The notes beneath the pieces were generated by a model. The model was not told where the DNA came from. It worked only from the letters and a program-made list of their open reading frames with translations, and did not search any database. Below are positions 43,343-51,936 of a stretch of 64,000 bases of DNA, piece by piece. This DNA is from UBA7672 sp965229115. GTDB lineage: Bacteria > Pseudomonadota > Alphaproteobacteria > Caulobacterales > Hyphomonadaceae. The position numbers and the translations under genes were made by a program. The stretch's first letter is position 1, and the number at the start of each line of letters is the position of its first letter. The DNA lies in the NCBI GenBank assembly GCA_965229115.1, contig CBDDIR010000003.1, positions 806,001 to 870,000 of the forward strand, read 5' to 3'.

Positions 43343-44071
43343 ATGCCTGCCATGGCGTCGACGAAAACGGTGAAAACCGCTCGTCCGAAGACGGCAAGCA
43401 AGCTTCTGGGGGCGCGTGCAAAACGCGCCCCCATGTCCTCCGAAACTGCCCACAAATCCGATCTGGCGACGACGCGCCCTACGCAGGCTGAACGTCGGGA
43501 AAAGGCCGAGCTGGCCATTCTCGCCGCCGCGCTGGGCATCATCGCAGATCGCGGTATCGACGAACTGACGCTCGCAGAGGCTGGCGTCGCCGCGGGATAC
43601 AGCCGCGCGCTGCCCGCGCACTACTTCGAATCCAAGGACGCAGCGCTGGTCGCGCTCTGCAACTTCGTGGTCGAGCGCTACCTCGGCCGCGTGCAACGGC
43701 AAGTGCCGGGTCGGCAGGGGTTGGAGGGCTTCCTCGAACGCCTCGAACACTATTTCGACGACGGCCAGAAGGACCCGCGCGTCCTCCGCGCCTTCCACGC
43801 GATTCTCGGCGCGGCCCCCGGCAAGCCCGAACTCGCCAAGTCGATCTCGCGTCTTGCGGAAGCGAGCAAGGCCACGTTCGCGATCTTCCTACGCCAGGGC
43901 ATCGAGCGCGGCGAAATCCGGCCTGACATCGTGCCCGAGGTCGAAGCTGTCTGGATCCTCGCGGCGCTGCGTGGGGTCATGGGCCAATGGCTCTATGATG
44001 AAACCAAGACGCCGCTCGCCGAAGTGCGCGATGCGTTTGTTATCTCAGTTAGACGCGCCCTTAAGGCCTGA
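43343..44071 (+). CDS. TetR/AcrR-family transcriptional regulator
   Basis: A 242-residue repressor-type protein. The HTH region is AILAAALGIIADRGIDELTLAEAGVAAGYSRALPAHYFESKDALV-like, ending in the family's HYF.sKd.L pattern. The C-terminal helical ligand domain has FLERLEHYFDD and LRGVMGQWLYDE. It carries a basic, disordered N-terminal extension of about 55 residues (KTVKTARPKTASKLLGARAKR). Start ATG 43343 has a G-rich RBS; ATG at 43352 is an alternative. It probably controls itself and the oxygenase 39 bases downstream. Confidence 0.87.
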   Translation: MPAMASTKTVKTARPKTASKLLGARAKRAPMSSETAHKSDLATTRPTQAERREKAELAILAAALGIIADRGIDELTLAEAGVAAGYSRALPAHYFESKDAALVALCNFVVERYLGRVQRQVPGRQGLEGFLERLEHYFDDGQKDPRVLRAFHAILGAAPGKPELAKSISRLAEASKATFAIFLRQGIERGEIRPDIVPEVEAVWILAALRGVMGQWLYDETKTPLAEVRDAFVISVRRALKA

Positions 44072-44110
44072 TCGCTTGAGCGCGCCGCGACGCTGAGCCA
44101 GACTGCGATC

Positions 44111-45094
44111 ATGGCCTCCGTCGAAAGACTTCCCGTCATCAACGTCGCGCCGCTGTTCGGAAGCGACGATGCCGCGCGTCGCGCAACGACGGAAGAGATC
44201 GGCGCCGCCTGCCGCGATCTCGGCTTCTTCTACGCCAGCGGCCACGCGATCCAGCCACAGACAATCGCCTCGCTCACCAACGCCAGTCACCGTTTCTTCG
44301 CGCTGCCGCATGGTGAGAAAATGAAGATCGCCATGGCCAAAGGCGGACGCGCTTGGCGCGGTTTCTTCCCGGTCGGCGACGAACTCACCTCCGGCAAGCC
44401 GGACATCAAGGAAGGCGTCTATTTCGGCGAGGAACTCGGGCCCAACGATCCGCGCGTGAAAGCCGGCCTCCCGCTACACGGCCCCAACCAGTTTCCCTAC
44501 GCCGTGCCGGAGTTGCAGACCGCAGTCACCGACTTCATGCGCGATGCAGAAACATCCGCCCACGCAATCATGGAAGGCGTGGCGCTCAGCCTAGGCCTCG
44601 ACGCGCAATATTTCCGCCAGGCCTACACGGCCAACCCAACGCTGCTCTTCCGCATCTTCCACTATCCTGCCTCTGACGCTGAAGGCTGGGGCGTTGGCGA
44701 ACACACGGACTACGGCCTGCTCACGCTGCTCGCCCAGGACCACAATGGCGGCCTGCAGGTGAAAACCCCACACGGCTGGATCGACGCCCCGCCCATCCCC
44801 AAGACGCTGGTCTGCAACATAGGCGACATGCTCGACCGTCTCACCGGCGGCGTCTATCGCTCGACCCCGCATCGCGTGCGCAATGTCAGCGGCCGCTCGC
44901 GCCTGTCATTCCCGTTCTTCTTCGATCCCGGCTTCGACGCACAGATCAAGCCGCTCCCCGGACACGCCGCGCAAGACGACAGCGCCCAGCGTTGGGACAA
45001 AGCCAACCTGCACGATTTCTCCGGAAGCTATGGCGACTACCTGCTCGGCAAGGTCGGAAAGGTTTTCCCCGACCTCGCCAGCAAGGTCACCTGA
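44111..45094 (+). CDS. Isopenicillin N synthase-like 2OG-Fe(II) oxygenase
   Basis: A 327-residue non-haem iron dioxygenase. The N-terminal DIOX_N region is PVINVAPLFGSDDAARRATTEEIGAACRDLGFFYASGH. The iron triad is His-x-Asp in GEHTDYGLLTLL and His in STPHRVRN, with 2-oxoglutarate-binding Arg and Ser in GRSRLSFPFFFDP. It follows the TetR gene by 39 bases. Substrate unknown. Its stop abuts the convergent next gene. Confidence 0.92.
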   Translation: MASVERLPVINVAPLFGSDDAARRATTEEIGAACRDLGFFYASGHAIQPQTIASLTNASHRFFALPHGEKMKIAMAKGGRAWRGFFPVGDELTSGKPDIKEGVYFGEELGPNDPRVKAGLPLHGPNQFPYAVPELQTAVTDFMRDAETSAHAIMEGVALSLGLDAQYFRQAYTANPTLLFRIFHYPASDAEGWGVGEHTDYGLLTLLAQDHNGGLQVKTPHGWIDAPPIPKTLVCNIGDMLDRLTGGVYRSTPHRVRNVSGRSRLSFPFFFDPGFDAQIKPLPGHAAQDDSAQRWDKANLHDFSGSYGDYLLGKVGKVFPDLASKVT

Positions 45095-46135
45095 CTACTC
45101 GCCGTCCGACACATCCACGCCGGCAAAGATCGGCTGCTCGATCGGATGCGGCCGTCCTTCACGCTCCAGCTTGCGCGCGCCAGCGAGAATGCCGGGCAGG
45201 GCGTAATTGCCCTCATGGCACGCATATTCATATAGCGGCTCTTCGGACGCACGCAGCGACATCTCTCCGCTCCACGAAGAGGTATAGAGAACCGGATCTT
45301 CCACCTTGAACTCGTAGAAGATCTCCGTCGGCGACCAGCGCGTATAGCGCTCCGTCACCTTGCCCTTCGCTGTAATGTAAGAACGCTGCTTCGGATGCGA
45401 GTTCACCGTCTCCACCACCAACGTATCGCCTTCATACCAGCCCACACTGTCCCCGCCCCAGCGCGGAATTTCGCTAGGCCCATGCTTGGCCTCGGCAGCT
45501 GACTTCACGATCGGGATAACACGCACGTCGTGGATCATCTCCGTCAGCATCATGATCGATGTCGGCGATTGCACGATCTGATACGTGTTGTTGTACATGC
45601 CATTATTCAGCACAGGGCCCGCGCCGCCCGTGAAGCTCATCAGGCAACGCTCGGCCAGCGGCCGGATCTCATATCCCTCGAACGAGTTCGTCCGCGTGTT
45701 CGCCTTGATGCCTGCTTCGGTGTACGGGATCTTCCCATCCGCCGGCGAGGTAATCCACGACGAGCGATACTCGCCCTTCACCTGTGCATAGCCCGAGCCC
45801 GGATCCATCCAGAAGCGGTTGTAAGCGCGCGACGCATTCTTGTCGGACAGCAACTTGTCGGATGAAGCCTGGTCGACTTTAGATGCGCCGGCCTCTTCGC
45901 GTTCAGCTGCCGAATAGACATTGCGATGCGTCAGCGCCTCCGCTTCTTCCGCAGTCATCACCAGCTTCTCGGCGCCAGGCGGCCGCTGCATCGCCGTGAG
46001 AGACGTGTTCGTCCAGAAGCCGCCAAAGTCTGGCACGCCCCAGCTCGTCTTCGGCTTGTCGTTACCTGCCTGCGCAAACGCCGCTGGCGTCACAGCGCAC
46101 GCAAGAACCACAGACGCTATCAGCGCACGCTTCAT
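45095..46135 (-). CDS. Secreted protein of unknown function
   Basis: A 346-residue exported protein with a signal peptide (residues 1-21, AFAQ/A). WGVPDFGGFWTNTSLTAMQRPPG at the start, PLAERCLMSFTGGAGPVLNN, NNTYQIVQSPTSIMMLTEMIHDVRVIPI, GWYEGDTLVVETVN and LYEYACHEGNY recur in a group of secreted proteins common in Caulobacterales, Sphingomonadales and Acidobacteria. No catalytic residues can be pointed to. Transcribed alone, with 258 bases upstream before the EF-G-like gene. Confidence 0.78.
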   Translation of the reverse strand: MKRALIASVVLACAVTPAAFAQAGNDKPKTSWGVPDFGGFWTNTSLTAMQRPPGAEKLVMTAEEAEALTHRNVYSAAEREEAGASKVDQASSDKLLSDKNASRAYNRFWMDPGSGYAQVKGEYRSSWITSPADGKIPYTEAGIKANTRTNSFEGYEIRPLAERCLMSFTGGAGPVLNNGMYNNTYQIVQSPTSIMMLTEMIHDVRVIPIVKSAAEAKHGPSEIPRWGGDSVGWYEGDTLVVETVNSHPKQRSYITAKGKVTERYTRWSPTEIFYEFKVEDPVLYTSSWSGEMSLRASEEPLYEYACHEGNYALPGILAGARKLEREGRPHPIEQPIFAGVDVSDGE

Positions 46136-46296
46136 GGCTCGTATCCTCCCAACGAATGCCGCAGCGTCGCGCGCTCCCGCCGCGGAAGCAATTTGTGACG
46201 TAGGGTGAGGTCGATGGAACCTCCTGACAATTTCGAGATGCAGAGGTGTGCGCAGGGTTGATCGAACCCGCTCACAGGCGCACGCTCGTCTTGCCC

Positions 46297-46314
46297 GGGC
46301 CGTGGGTACGGCCC
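46297..46314 (+). other. Hairpin in the leader of the EF-G-like gene
   Basis: GGGCCGT (46297-46303), loop GGGT, ACGGCCC (46308-46314): a perfect 7-bp stem about 80 bases before the start codon. It has no U-tract. It could be a terminator for upstream read-through or a leader structure. The rest of the 258-base gap shows no gene. Confidence 0.35.
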
Positions 46315-46393
46315 TCCTAGGCGTTGTCTACTTTCCGCGTCCTTCCGAGGACCGGCCCGCGGCCCTTCACCCCAGGCGTGAAGGAGATAGGCT

Positions 46394-48433
46394 ATGAACG
46401 GAGGAAAGGCGGCGACCGTGCGTGCGGTCGCCTTGAGCGGACCCTGCGGGGCTGGGAAAACCAGCCTGCTCGAATCGATGCTCCATGTTGCAGAGCGCAT
46501 TCCCCGAAAGGGATCGGTCTCGCAAGGAACATCCGTCGGAGATGCAACAGAGGAAGCACGAGCGCGCGGTCTCTCGACCGATCTCAACGTCGCCGGCTTC
46601 GATTATCTCGGCGACCGCTACGTTGTTCTCGATTGTCCCGGCTCGGTTGATTTCGCGAGCGAAGCGGACACGGTTCTCCCGGCAGTCGATCTCACCATCG
46701 TTGTCGCAGATCCAGACCCCGAACGCGCCGGCTTGCTACAGCCACTGCTACGAAGGCTGGACCAGCTGCAGGCGCCGCACTGCATCTTCATCAACAAGAT
46801 GGACAAGGCGCGAGGCCGCTTGCGCGAGCTGATCGCAGCGATCCAGCCCTACAGCCTCGAGCCGCTCGTCGCGCGACAGATCCCGATCTGGAACGGTTCA
46901 GGCGCTCTTGGCTATATCGATCTCGCGCTGGAGCGGGCCTATCGCTACGAGTCCGGCAAGCCATCGAAGCTCATCCAGATCCCCGAGCAGGAGAAAGCGC
47001 GCGAGATCGAAGCGCGCTATCACATGCTCGAGCAGATGGCGGACTTCGATGACACGCTCATGGAAGACCTGATCAATGATGCCGAACCCGGCCGCGACCA
47101 CGTCATGTCCGATCTGGCTGACGAGCTTGGCCGCGTACAGATCGTGCCGGTCTTCCTCGGCGCGGCGGAAAACAGCGCAGGCGTGCGACGCCTTCTCAAG
47201 GCGTTGCGCCACGAACTGCCCAAGCTGGATGCAGCGGCCCACCGCACAGGCGCAAAAGGCAAGTCCGCGCTCGTCCTGAAAACCAAGCATGTCGGGCAGG
47301 CCGGACGCCAGACGATGGTGCGCGTCATGTCTGGCGAGATTGCGGATGGAGACGACATCACCCTGCCGGATGGAACGACAGAGCGTGTGGCGGGCATCTT
47401 CTCGCTTCACGGCGAAAGTCAGCACAAGATCGACAAGGCAGTTGCCGGCGACATTGTCTGTCTCGGTCGTCTCGAAAAGGCAAAGCGTGGCGATCTGATC
47501 AGCGCCGATGGCGTGAAACGGAAATCGCAGGCGCCAGCCGTTGATCGTCCTCGCGTCTATGCGCTCGCGATCGAAACGCAGAACCGGGCAGACGATGTGA
47601 AGCTCGCCACGGCTATGTCGCGTCTTGTCGACGAAGATGGCGCGCTTGAATTCGGACCAGACACGGCAACGCGCGAGTTCCGCCTCAAGGGGCAGGGCGA
47701 GATGCATCTGCGTACTGCACTCGACAGGCTGAAGCGCAAATACGGCGTCAGCGTCGCGCACAACCGTCCACAAACCGCCTACCGCGAAACCATCCGTGGG
47801 AGCTCGACGCAACGCGGCAAGCACAAGAAGCAATCCGGCGGCCACGGTCAGTTCGGCGATGTGGTGCTTGAGGTTCGCCCCGGCGAGCGCGGGACAGGTC
47901 TGGTCTTCGATCAGAAAATCCACGGCGGTGTCGTGCCCAGGCAGTATTTCGGCGCCGTGGAAGAAGGCGCGCGTGATGCCTTGCAGAAGGGTCCGCTTGG
48001 CTTCCCCGTTGTCGATGTGGAGGTGACGCTGCTCGATGGCTCGTACCACGCGGTCGACTCATCCGAGATTGCGTTCCGCACGGCCGCCCGCATGGCGGTC
48101 AATCAGGCGCTCGAGGAATGCAGCCCCGTCCTGCTTGAGCCGATGCACACTGTAACGATCCATACGCCGTCCGATCAGATGGCGCGGATCACGGCTCTGA
48201 TCCCGATGCGTCGCGGCCAGATCCTCGGCTTCGAACCGCGCGACAGCTGGTTCGGATGGGATTCCATCCGCGCCTATATGCCCGAAGACGAGCTTCACGA
48301 TCTCATTATCGAGATCCGCTCGGCCACGCAGGGCCTGGGCGAGCTGGAGTTCGCATTCGATCATATGGCCGAAGTTACGGGCCGGGCCGCCGCCAAGGCG
48401 GTCGAGTCAAGGCAGACCATGGCTGCAAAGTAA
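46394..48433 (+). CDS. Elongation factor G paralogue with altered GTPase centre
   Basis: A 679-residue translational GTPase with the five-domain EF-G layout (G1 GPCGAGKT at 16-23, NKMD at 134-137; domains IV and V with GGHGQFGDVVLEV, PMHTVTIHTPSDQMARITALIPMRRGQI). It is not the canonical translocase: G3 reads DCPGS instead of DxPGH, so the catalytic His is Ser84; the switch I RGIT is RGLS; domain G is short. It is therefore an EF-G2-type paralogue. AAGGAG precedes the ATG. It is a lone gene, away from rpsL-rpsG-tuf where true fusA lies. Confidence 0.9.
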   Translation: MNGGKAATVRAVALSGPCGAGKTSLLESMLHVAERIPRKGSVSQGTSVGDATEEARARGLSTDLNVAGFDYLGDRYVVLDCPGSVDFASEADTVLPAVDLTIVVADPDPERAGLLQPLLRRLDQLQAPHCIFINKMDKARGRLRELIAAIQPYSLEPLVARQIPIWNGSGALGYIDLALERAYRYESGKPSKLIQIPEQEKAREIEARYHMLEQMADFDDTLMEDLINDAEPGRDHVMSDLADELGRVQIVPVFLGAAENSAGVRRLLKALRHELPKLDAAAHRTGAKGKSALVLKTKHVGQAGRQTMVRVMSGEIADGDDITLPDGTTERVAGIFSLHGESQHKIDKAVAGDIVCLGRLEKAKRGDLISADGVKRKSQAPAVDRPRVYALAIETQNRADDVKLATAMSRLVDEDGALEFGPDTATREFRLKGQGEMHLRTALDRLKRKYGVSVAHNRPQTAYRETIRGSSTQRGKHKKQSGGHGQFGDVVLEVRPGERGTGLVFDQKIHGGVVPRQYFGAVEEGARDALQKGPLGFPVVDVEVTLLDGSYHAVDSSEIAFRTAARMAVNQALEECSPVLLEPMHTVTIHTPSDQMARITALIPMRRGQILGFEPRDSWFGWDSIRAYMPEDELHDLIIEIRSATQGLGELEFAFDHMAEVTGRAAAKAVESRQTMAAK

Positions 48434-48503
48434 GTTGAGCCCCGTTGCCTTGTGACCCCATCCGCTCAAAGACTATGAGCGGGTGGGGCACAAGGAGCGA
48501 CGC

Positions 48504-49829
48504 ATGAACAGGCGTGAATTGCTGGCAGGCGCGGGCGCATTGGCGTTGGCCGCCTGTAATCAGGAAGCTCCGCCCGCCTCTCCCGCTGGCGCGACGGCTG
48601 CAACGGTTCCGACCGGCGATCCCTTCGCTGGCGATAAGCTTATGGCTGACGTTGAATCCTACGTCGGCTTCGGCACGCACCGCACGGGCAGCCCCGGCGA
48701 TGTCGCCACGTCCGATTGGTTCGCCAAGCGCTGGAAGGAACTCGGCTACGAGATCGAGCAGACGGAATTTTCCGCGCCGAACGCCGACACCACCGTCGCC
48801 AAGCTCCGGATCGGCAGCGAAGCCTTCGACGGCTTCGCCCAGCCGCCGCTCTCCTTCACGCCCGAAGGCGGCGTGAACGCACCGCTGGCATGGTGGAACG
48901 ACAAGTCCGTCGCTGACGTCTCCGGCAAGATAGCGCTGGTTCACATCCCCCGCGAGCCCGGCTCGCCCGCACCCAGCGCCGCCTACCGCGTCATCTTCGA
49001 GAAGTGCAGCCTCGCAGGCGCTGTCGGCGTCGTCGCCGTCATGTCTGGTCCGACAGGCGAAGTCGTCGCCATCAATACGCCGGTCGAAATGCTGCTCGAG
49101 CTCCCCGTCCTGCAGATCGGCGAGAAGGACAAGCCGCGCCTTGATGCGGCAGTAGCGACCAAGCAACCCGGCAAGCTCGTCATCGAAGGCCCCGGCGGCT
49201 TCCGGAATGGCAAGAACACCATCGCCCGCCGCGGAACCACAGGGCCGTGGGTCATCATCTCCACCCCGCAAAGCGGCTGGTTCACCTGCGGCGGCGAACG
49301 CGGCCCCGGCATCGCCATGTCGCGAGCTCTGTCCGAGTGGGCGGCCACCACGAAGTACCCCGTCCGCTGGCTCTTCATCGCAACGTCCGGCCACGAGTGG
49401 ACCGACTTCGGCGCGCACATGTTCCACGAGAACCAGGCGCCCGATCCAAAGGACACCGCCCTGTGGTGGCACCTCGGCGCCAGCTTCGGCGCACGCGCCT
49501 ATACCGAAACGCCCACCGGCCTCGTCGCGCAGGACACGCCCAACCCGCTGCGCACCCTGATGGCGACGCCTGATCTTGTCCCGCTCATCGAAGCGGCCTT
49601 CGCTGGCCAGACGCCTATCGACAAGCCACTGAAGTCCGATCCCAAGACAGCGCTCGGCGAATACCGTCTCGTCGCGGAGGAGGGCTATCCCACCGCCGCA
49701 GGCTTCTGGGGCGGCAACGCGCACTTCCACACGCCGATCGACACGGCGGCGTCAACAACGCCTCAGATCATGGAACCGATCGCCCGCGCCATCGCCCGGG
49801 TGATCGAGACACGCTTAGCTGCGATCTAG
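48504..49829 (+). CDS. M28-like peptidase family lipoprotein, metal ligands apparently lost
   Basis: A 441-residue exported protein with twin Arg (NRRELLAGAG) and lipobox LAAC at Cys18, so perhaps a Tat-exported lipoprotein. SYVGFGTHRTGSPGDVATSDWFAKRWKELGYEIEQTEF, an inserted PA-like domain (residues 130-215), and WLFIATSGHEWTDFGAHMFHE follow the M28 plan. But the usual HxD is STPQSGW and the GADDN Asp is in GERGPG, so the zinc site looks incomplete. AAGGAG is 6 bases before the ATG. Activity is uncertain. Confidence 0.75.
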   Translation: MNRRELLAGAGALALAACNQEAPPASPAGATAATVPTGDPFAGDKLMADVESYVGFGTHRTGSPGDVATSDWFAKRWKELGYEIEQTEFSAPNADTTVAKLRIGSEAFDGFAQPPLSFTPEGGVNAPLAWWNDKSVADVSGKIALVHIPREPGSPAPSAAYRVIFEKCSLAGAVGVVAVMSGPTGEVVAINTPVEMLLELPVLQIGEKDKPRLDAAVATKQPGKLVIEGPGGFRNGKNTIARRGTTGPWVIISTPQSGWFTCGGERGPGIAMSRALSEWAATTKYPVRWLFIATSGHEWTDFGAHMFHENQAPDPKDTALWWHLGASFGARAYTETPTGLVAQDTPNPLRTLMATPDLVPLIEAAFAGQTPIDKPLKSDPKTALGEYRLVAEEGYPTAAGFWGGNAHFHTPIDTAASTTPQIMEPIARAIARVIETRLAAI

Positions 49830-50296
49830 TCCTCGCAGCGTTCCCACGCATAAGCCGCCGGGCGCGAGCCATCGAGCAGCGAGATGTTGGCCGCAAGACC
49901 CTTGTCCGTTGCGCGATAGGTGATGCGCTGCGGATAGTCATGATCGCCATTCTCGAACGTCACCACGTTCGGCGCAACCAGCGCCAGCGGATCGCGCTTC
50001 TCGGTGAACACCACCGGACGCTGTCCCTCCGGCGAGGCCACATACGTCGCCAGCGACGAGCGCGTATCGATGCGCGACTGTTCGAACGTCGCCAGCACGC
50101 CCTGGCGTGTTGTGGTCGCGTAGCCGAACATGATCCCGCCTTCCGGCGGCGACCAGACCTCGAGGTTCACGCCATCAGCCGATTTCCAGCATCCGACCAT
50201 GAAGGCCATCCGGCCCAGATCGCGCTTCGGTCCACTCGCGCAGGCCGACAGAGCAACGAGGCCGAGAACGGCGGCGGAAACCAGCTTGAGCGACAT
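49826..50296 (-). CDS. DUF6265-like lipoprotein
   Basis: A 156-residue lipoprotein with lipobox LSAC. RMAFMVGCWKSADGVNLEVWSPPEGGIMFGYATTT, VVFTEKRDPLALVAPNVVTFENGDHDYPQRITYRATDKGL follow the DUF6265 pattern: a G.W start, an EW.pp..G.M.G core and a FEN..HD.P..I.Y end. Function unknown. The stop codon overlaps that of the convergent peptidase gene in CTAG. The ATG at 50296 gives a signal peptide; the frame opens further upstream. Confidence 0.75.
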   Translation of the reverse strand: MSLKLVSAAVLGLVALSACASGPKRDLGRMAFMVGCWKSADGVNLEVWSPPEGGIMFGYATTTRQGVLATFEQSRIDTRSSLATYVASPEGQRPVVFTEKRDPLALVAPNVVTFENGDHDYPQRITYRATDKGLAANISLLDGSRPAAYAWERCED

Positions 50297-50373
50297 CGCG
50301 AACCCCGTGTGCAAACCAAATGATTTGATGCACGCGAGAGGTAACCCGCCGGGCAGGGTCGAGACAAGCATCT

Positions 50374-50395
50374 TGGGCCGCCCGCAGGCGGCCCA
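50374..50395 (-). terminator. Inverted repeat after the M23 peptidase gene
   Basis: A perfect 9-bp stem: TGGGCCGCC (50374-50382), CGCA loop, GGCGGCCCA (50387-50395). It lies 12 bases after the M23 peptidase stop (minus strand). No U-tract follows, so it may be a weak terminator. Confidence 0.4.
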
Positions 50396-50406
50396 GACTT
50401 GTGCTG

Positions 50407-51792
50407 TTACGGATTCGACACGCCGTCGCGCGTCTCTAGCGTCGCCGAGGCAGGAGCCGGCGCAGAAACGAGCGTCGGGCCAGCCGGCGCCTGCGTGTTC
50501 GAAGCAACCAGTTGTTCCGAAAGCTCGGCATCGCGCAGACCCTCAATACGGGCCTTCTCGATCTTGAACGCTTCCAGTTGCGCGCCAGACAGCGAGCGTC
50601 CCGTGGGGAGCTTCAGCGACATGGCGTTCACCGGCGTACCGTTGATGTACACTTCATAGTGCAGGTGAGGGCCGGTCGAGCGGCCAGTCGTGCCGACATA
50701 ACCGATCACCTGGCCCTGCTTCACCGTGCTGCCATTGCTGACGCCCTTGGCGAAGCGGCTCATGTGCGCATAGGCGGTCTGATAGCCGTTGGCGTGCTCG
50801 ATCTTGGCGAAGTTGCCATACGTGCCGTTCGGCCCGTACTTGACCAGCTTGCCGTTACCAGCCGCATAGATCGGCGTGCCTGTCGGCGCGGCGAAGTCCG
50901 TGCCCTTGTGCAGCTTGGTATAGCCAAGCACCGGATGCGTGCGGTTGCCGAAGCTCGAGGAAAGACGCGCGCCGTTGATCGGCGTCTTCATCAGGAACTT
51001 CTTCACGCTCTGGCCATTGCCATCGAAGTAATCGACCTGGCCATCGTCCGAAGGCGTGTAGCGATAGAACGTCTTGGTCAGCGCGGCGCCATCCATCGTC
51101 GCCATCAGGATGCGGCCCGTCTTCACCTGCTGCCCACGCTCGTCCTCGAACGTTTCATACAGCATGCCGAAGTGATCGCCGGTCTGCACTTCGCGCTGGA
51201 AGTCGATGTCGTAGCCGAAGATGTCGGCGTAATCGACGATCTGCTGATCCGTTGCGCCGAGCTGAGTCGCCGTCTGATAGATCGACTGATCAACGTCGCC
51301 AGAAATGTAGCTGATGCCCGGCGAGAGTTTCGCCTTCAGCTCGTGCGAGGTCCACGTTCCATCAAGGCCACGCGAAACCAGCACCTGCTTGTCTGCTGCG
51401 GGACGCAGCGAGACGCCCATCAGGCGCGCCGCGCCATCGGCGCCAGTCTCGAGCCACGCAGTCACATCGTCACCGGGACGCATGCCGCGAAGATCGACGA
51501 ACTGGCTAGCGGCATACACCGCGCCATTCGCTTCTTCACGCGATGCGCCGATGCGATCGAGCACGCTCGAAAGCGTTTCATTGCGCAGAACCGAGACGCG
51601 TTTCATCTCGCTCGAAAGATCGGAGATGTCGTCTGCACTTGTAAATGAAGCCGCGACCAGTCGCGGATCAGGAGTAGTATCGATAGCTTTCGCTTCGACA
51701 GGGCGTGCACTCACACCCGCAACAACCAGCCCAGTCCCCATCAGTACAGCCGCAGCCGCACCCATCCCCCAATCAAACAGACCGTTTTTCAT
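50407..51792 (-). CDS. M23-family peptidoglycan metallopeptidase
   Basis: A 461-residue envelope protein. One N-terminal hydrophobic segment (GMGAAAAVLMGTGLVVAG) is a signal or anchor. The middle (LRNETLSSVLDRIGASREEANGAVYAA) resembles the LysM/OapA-like region found in M23 peptidases of the MepM type. The catalytic LytM domain has HKGTDFAAPTGTPIYAAGNG with zinc His and Asp, AHMSRF, and GPHLHYEVYING with the last His. A helix of about 60 residues follows (AQLEAFKIEKARIEGLRDAE). It probably cleaves peptide cross-links during cell growth. Confidence 0.92.
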   Translation of the reverse strand: MKNGLFDWGMGAAAAVLMGTGLVVAGVSARPVEAKAIDTTPDPRLVAASFTSADDISDLSSEMKRVSVLRNETLSSVLDRIGASREEANGAVYAASQFVDLRGMRPGDDVTAWLETGADGAARLMGVSLRPAADKQVLVSRGLDGTWTSHELKAKLSPGISYISGDVDQSIYQTATQLGATDQQIVDYADIFGYDIDFQREVQTGDHFGMLYETFEDERGQQVKTGRILMATMDGAALTKTFYRYTPSDDGQVDYFDGNGQSVKKFLMKTPINGARLSSSFGNRTHPVLGYTKLHKGTDFAAPTGTPIYAAGNGKLVKYGPNGTYGNFAKIEHANGYQTAYAHMSRFAKGVSNGSTVKQGQVIGYVGTTGRSTGPHLHYEVYINGTPVNAMSLKLPTGRSLSGAQLEAFKIEKARIEGLRDAELSEQLVASNTQAPAGPTLVSAPAPASATLETRDGVSNP

Positions 51793-51936
51793 GGGTGCTC
51801 CGAATAGTTCCTTGCGGAACGGATATTTGGTCCGCCACTAATCCCCGTTTTGAAATATCAAAGCGGCGGCACGAGAACGCCAAATAAAAACGCTAAGCTG
51901 TCTTTCTTCAAGAACGAATGCATATTTTGAAGCCAA

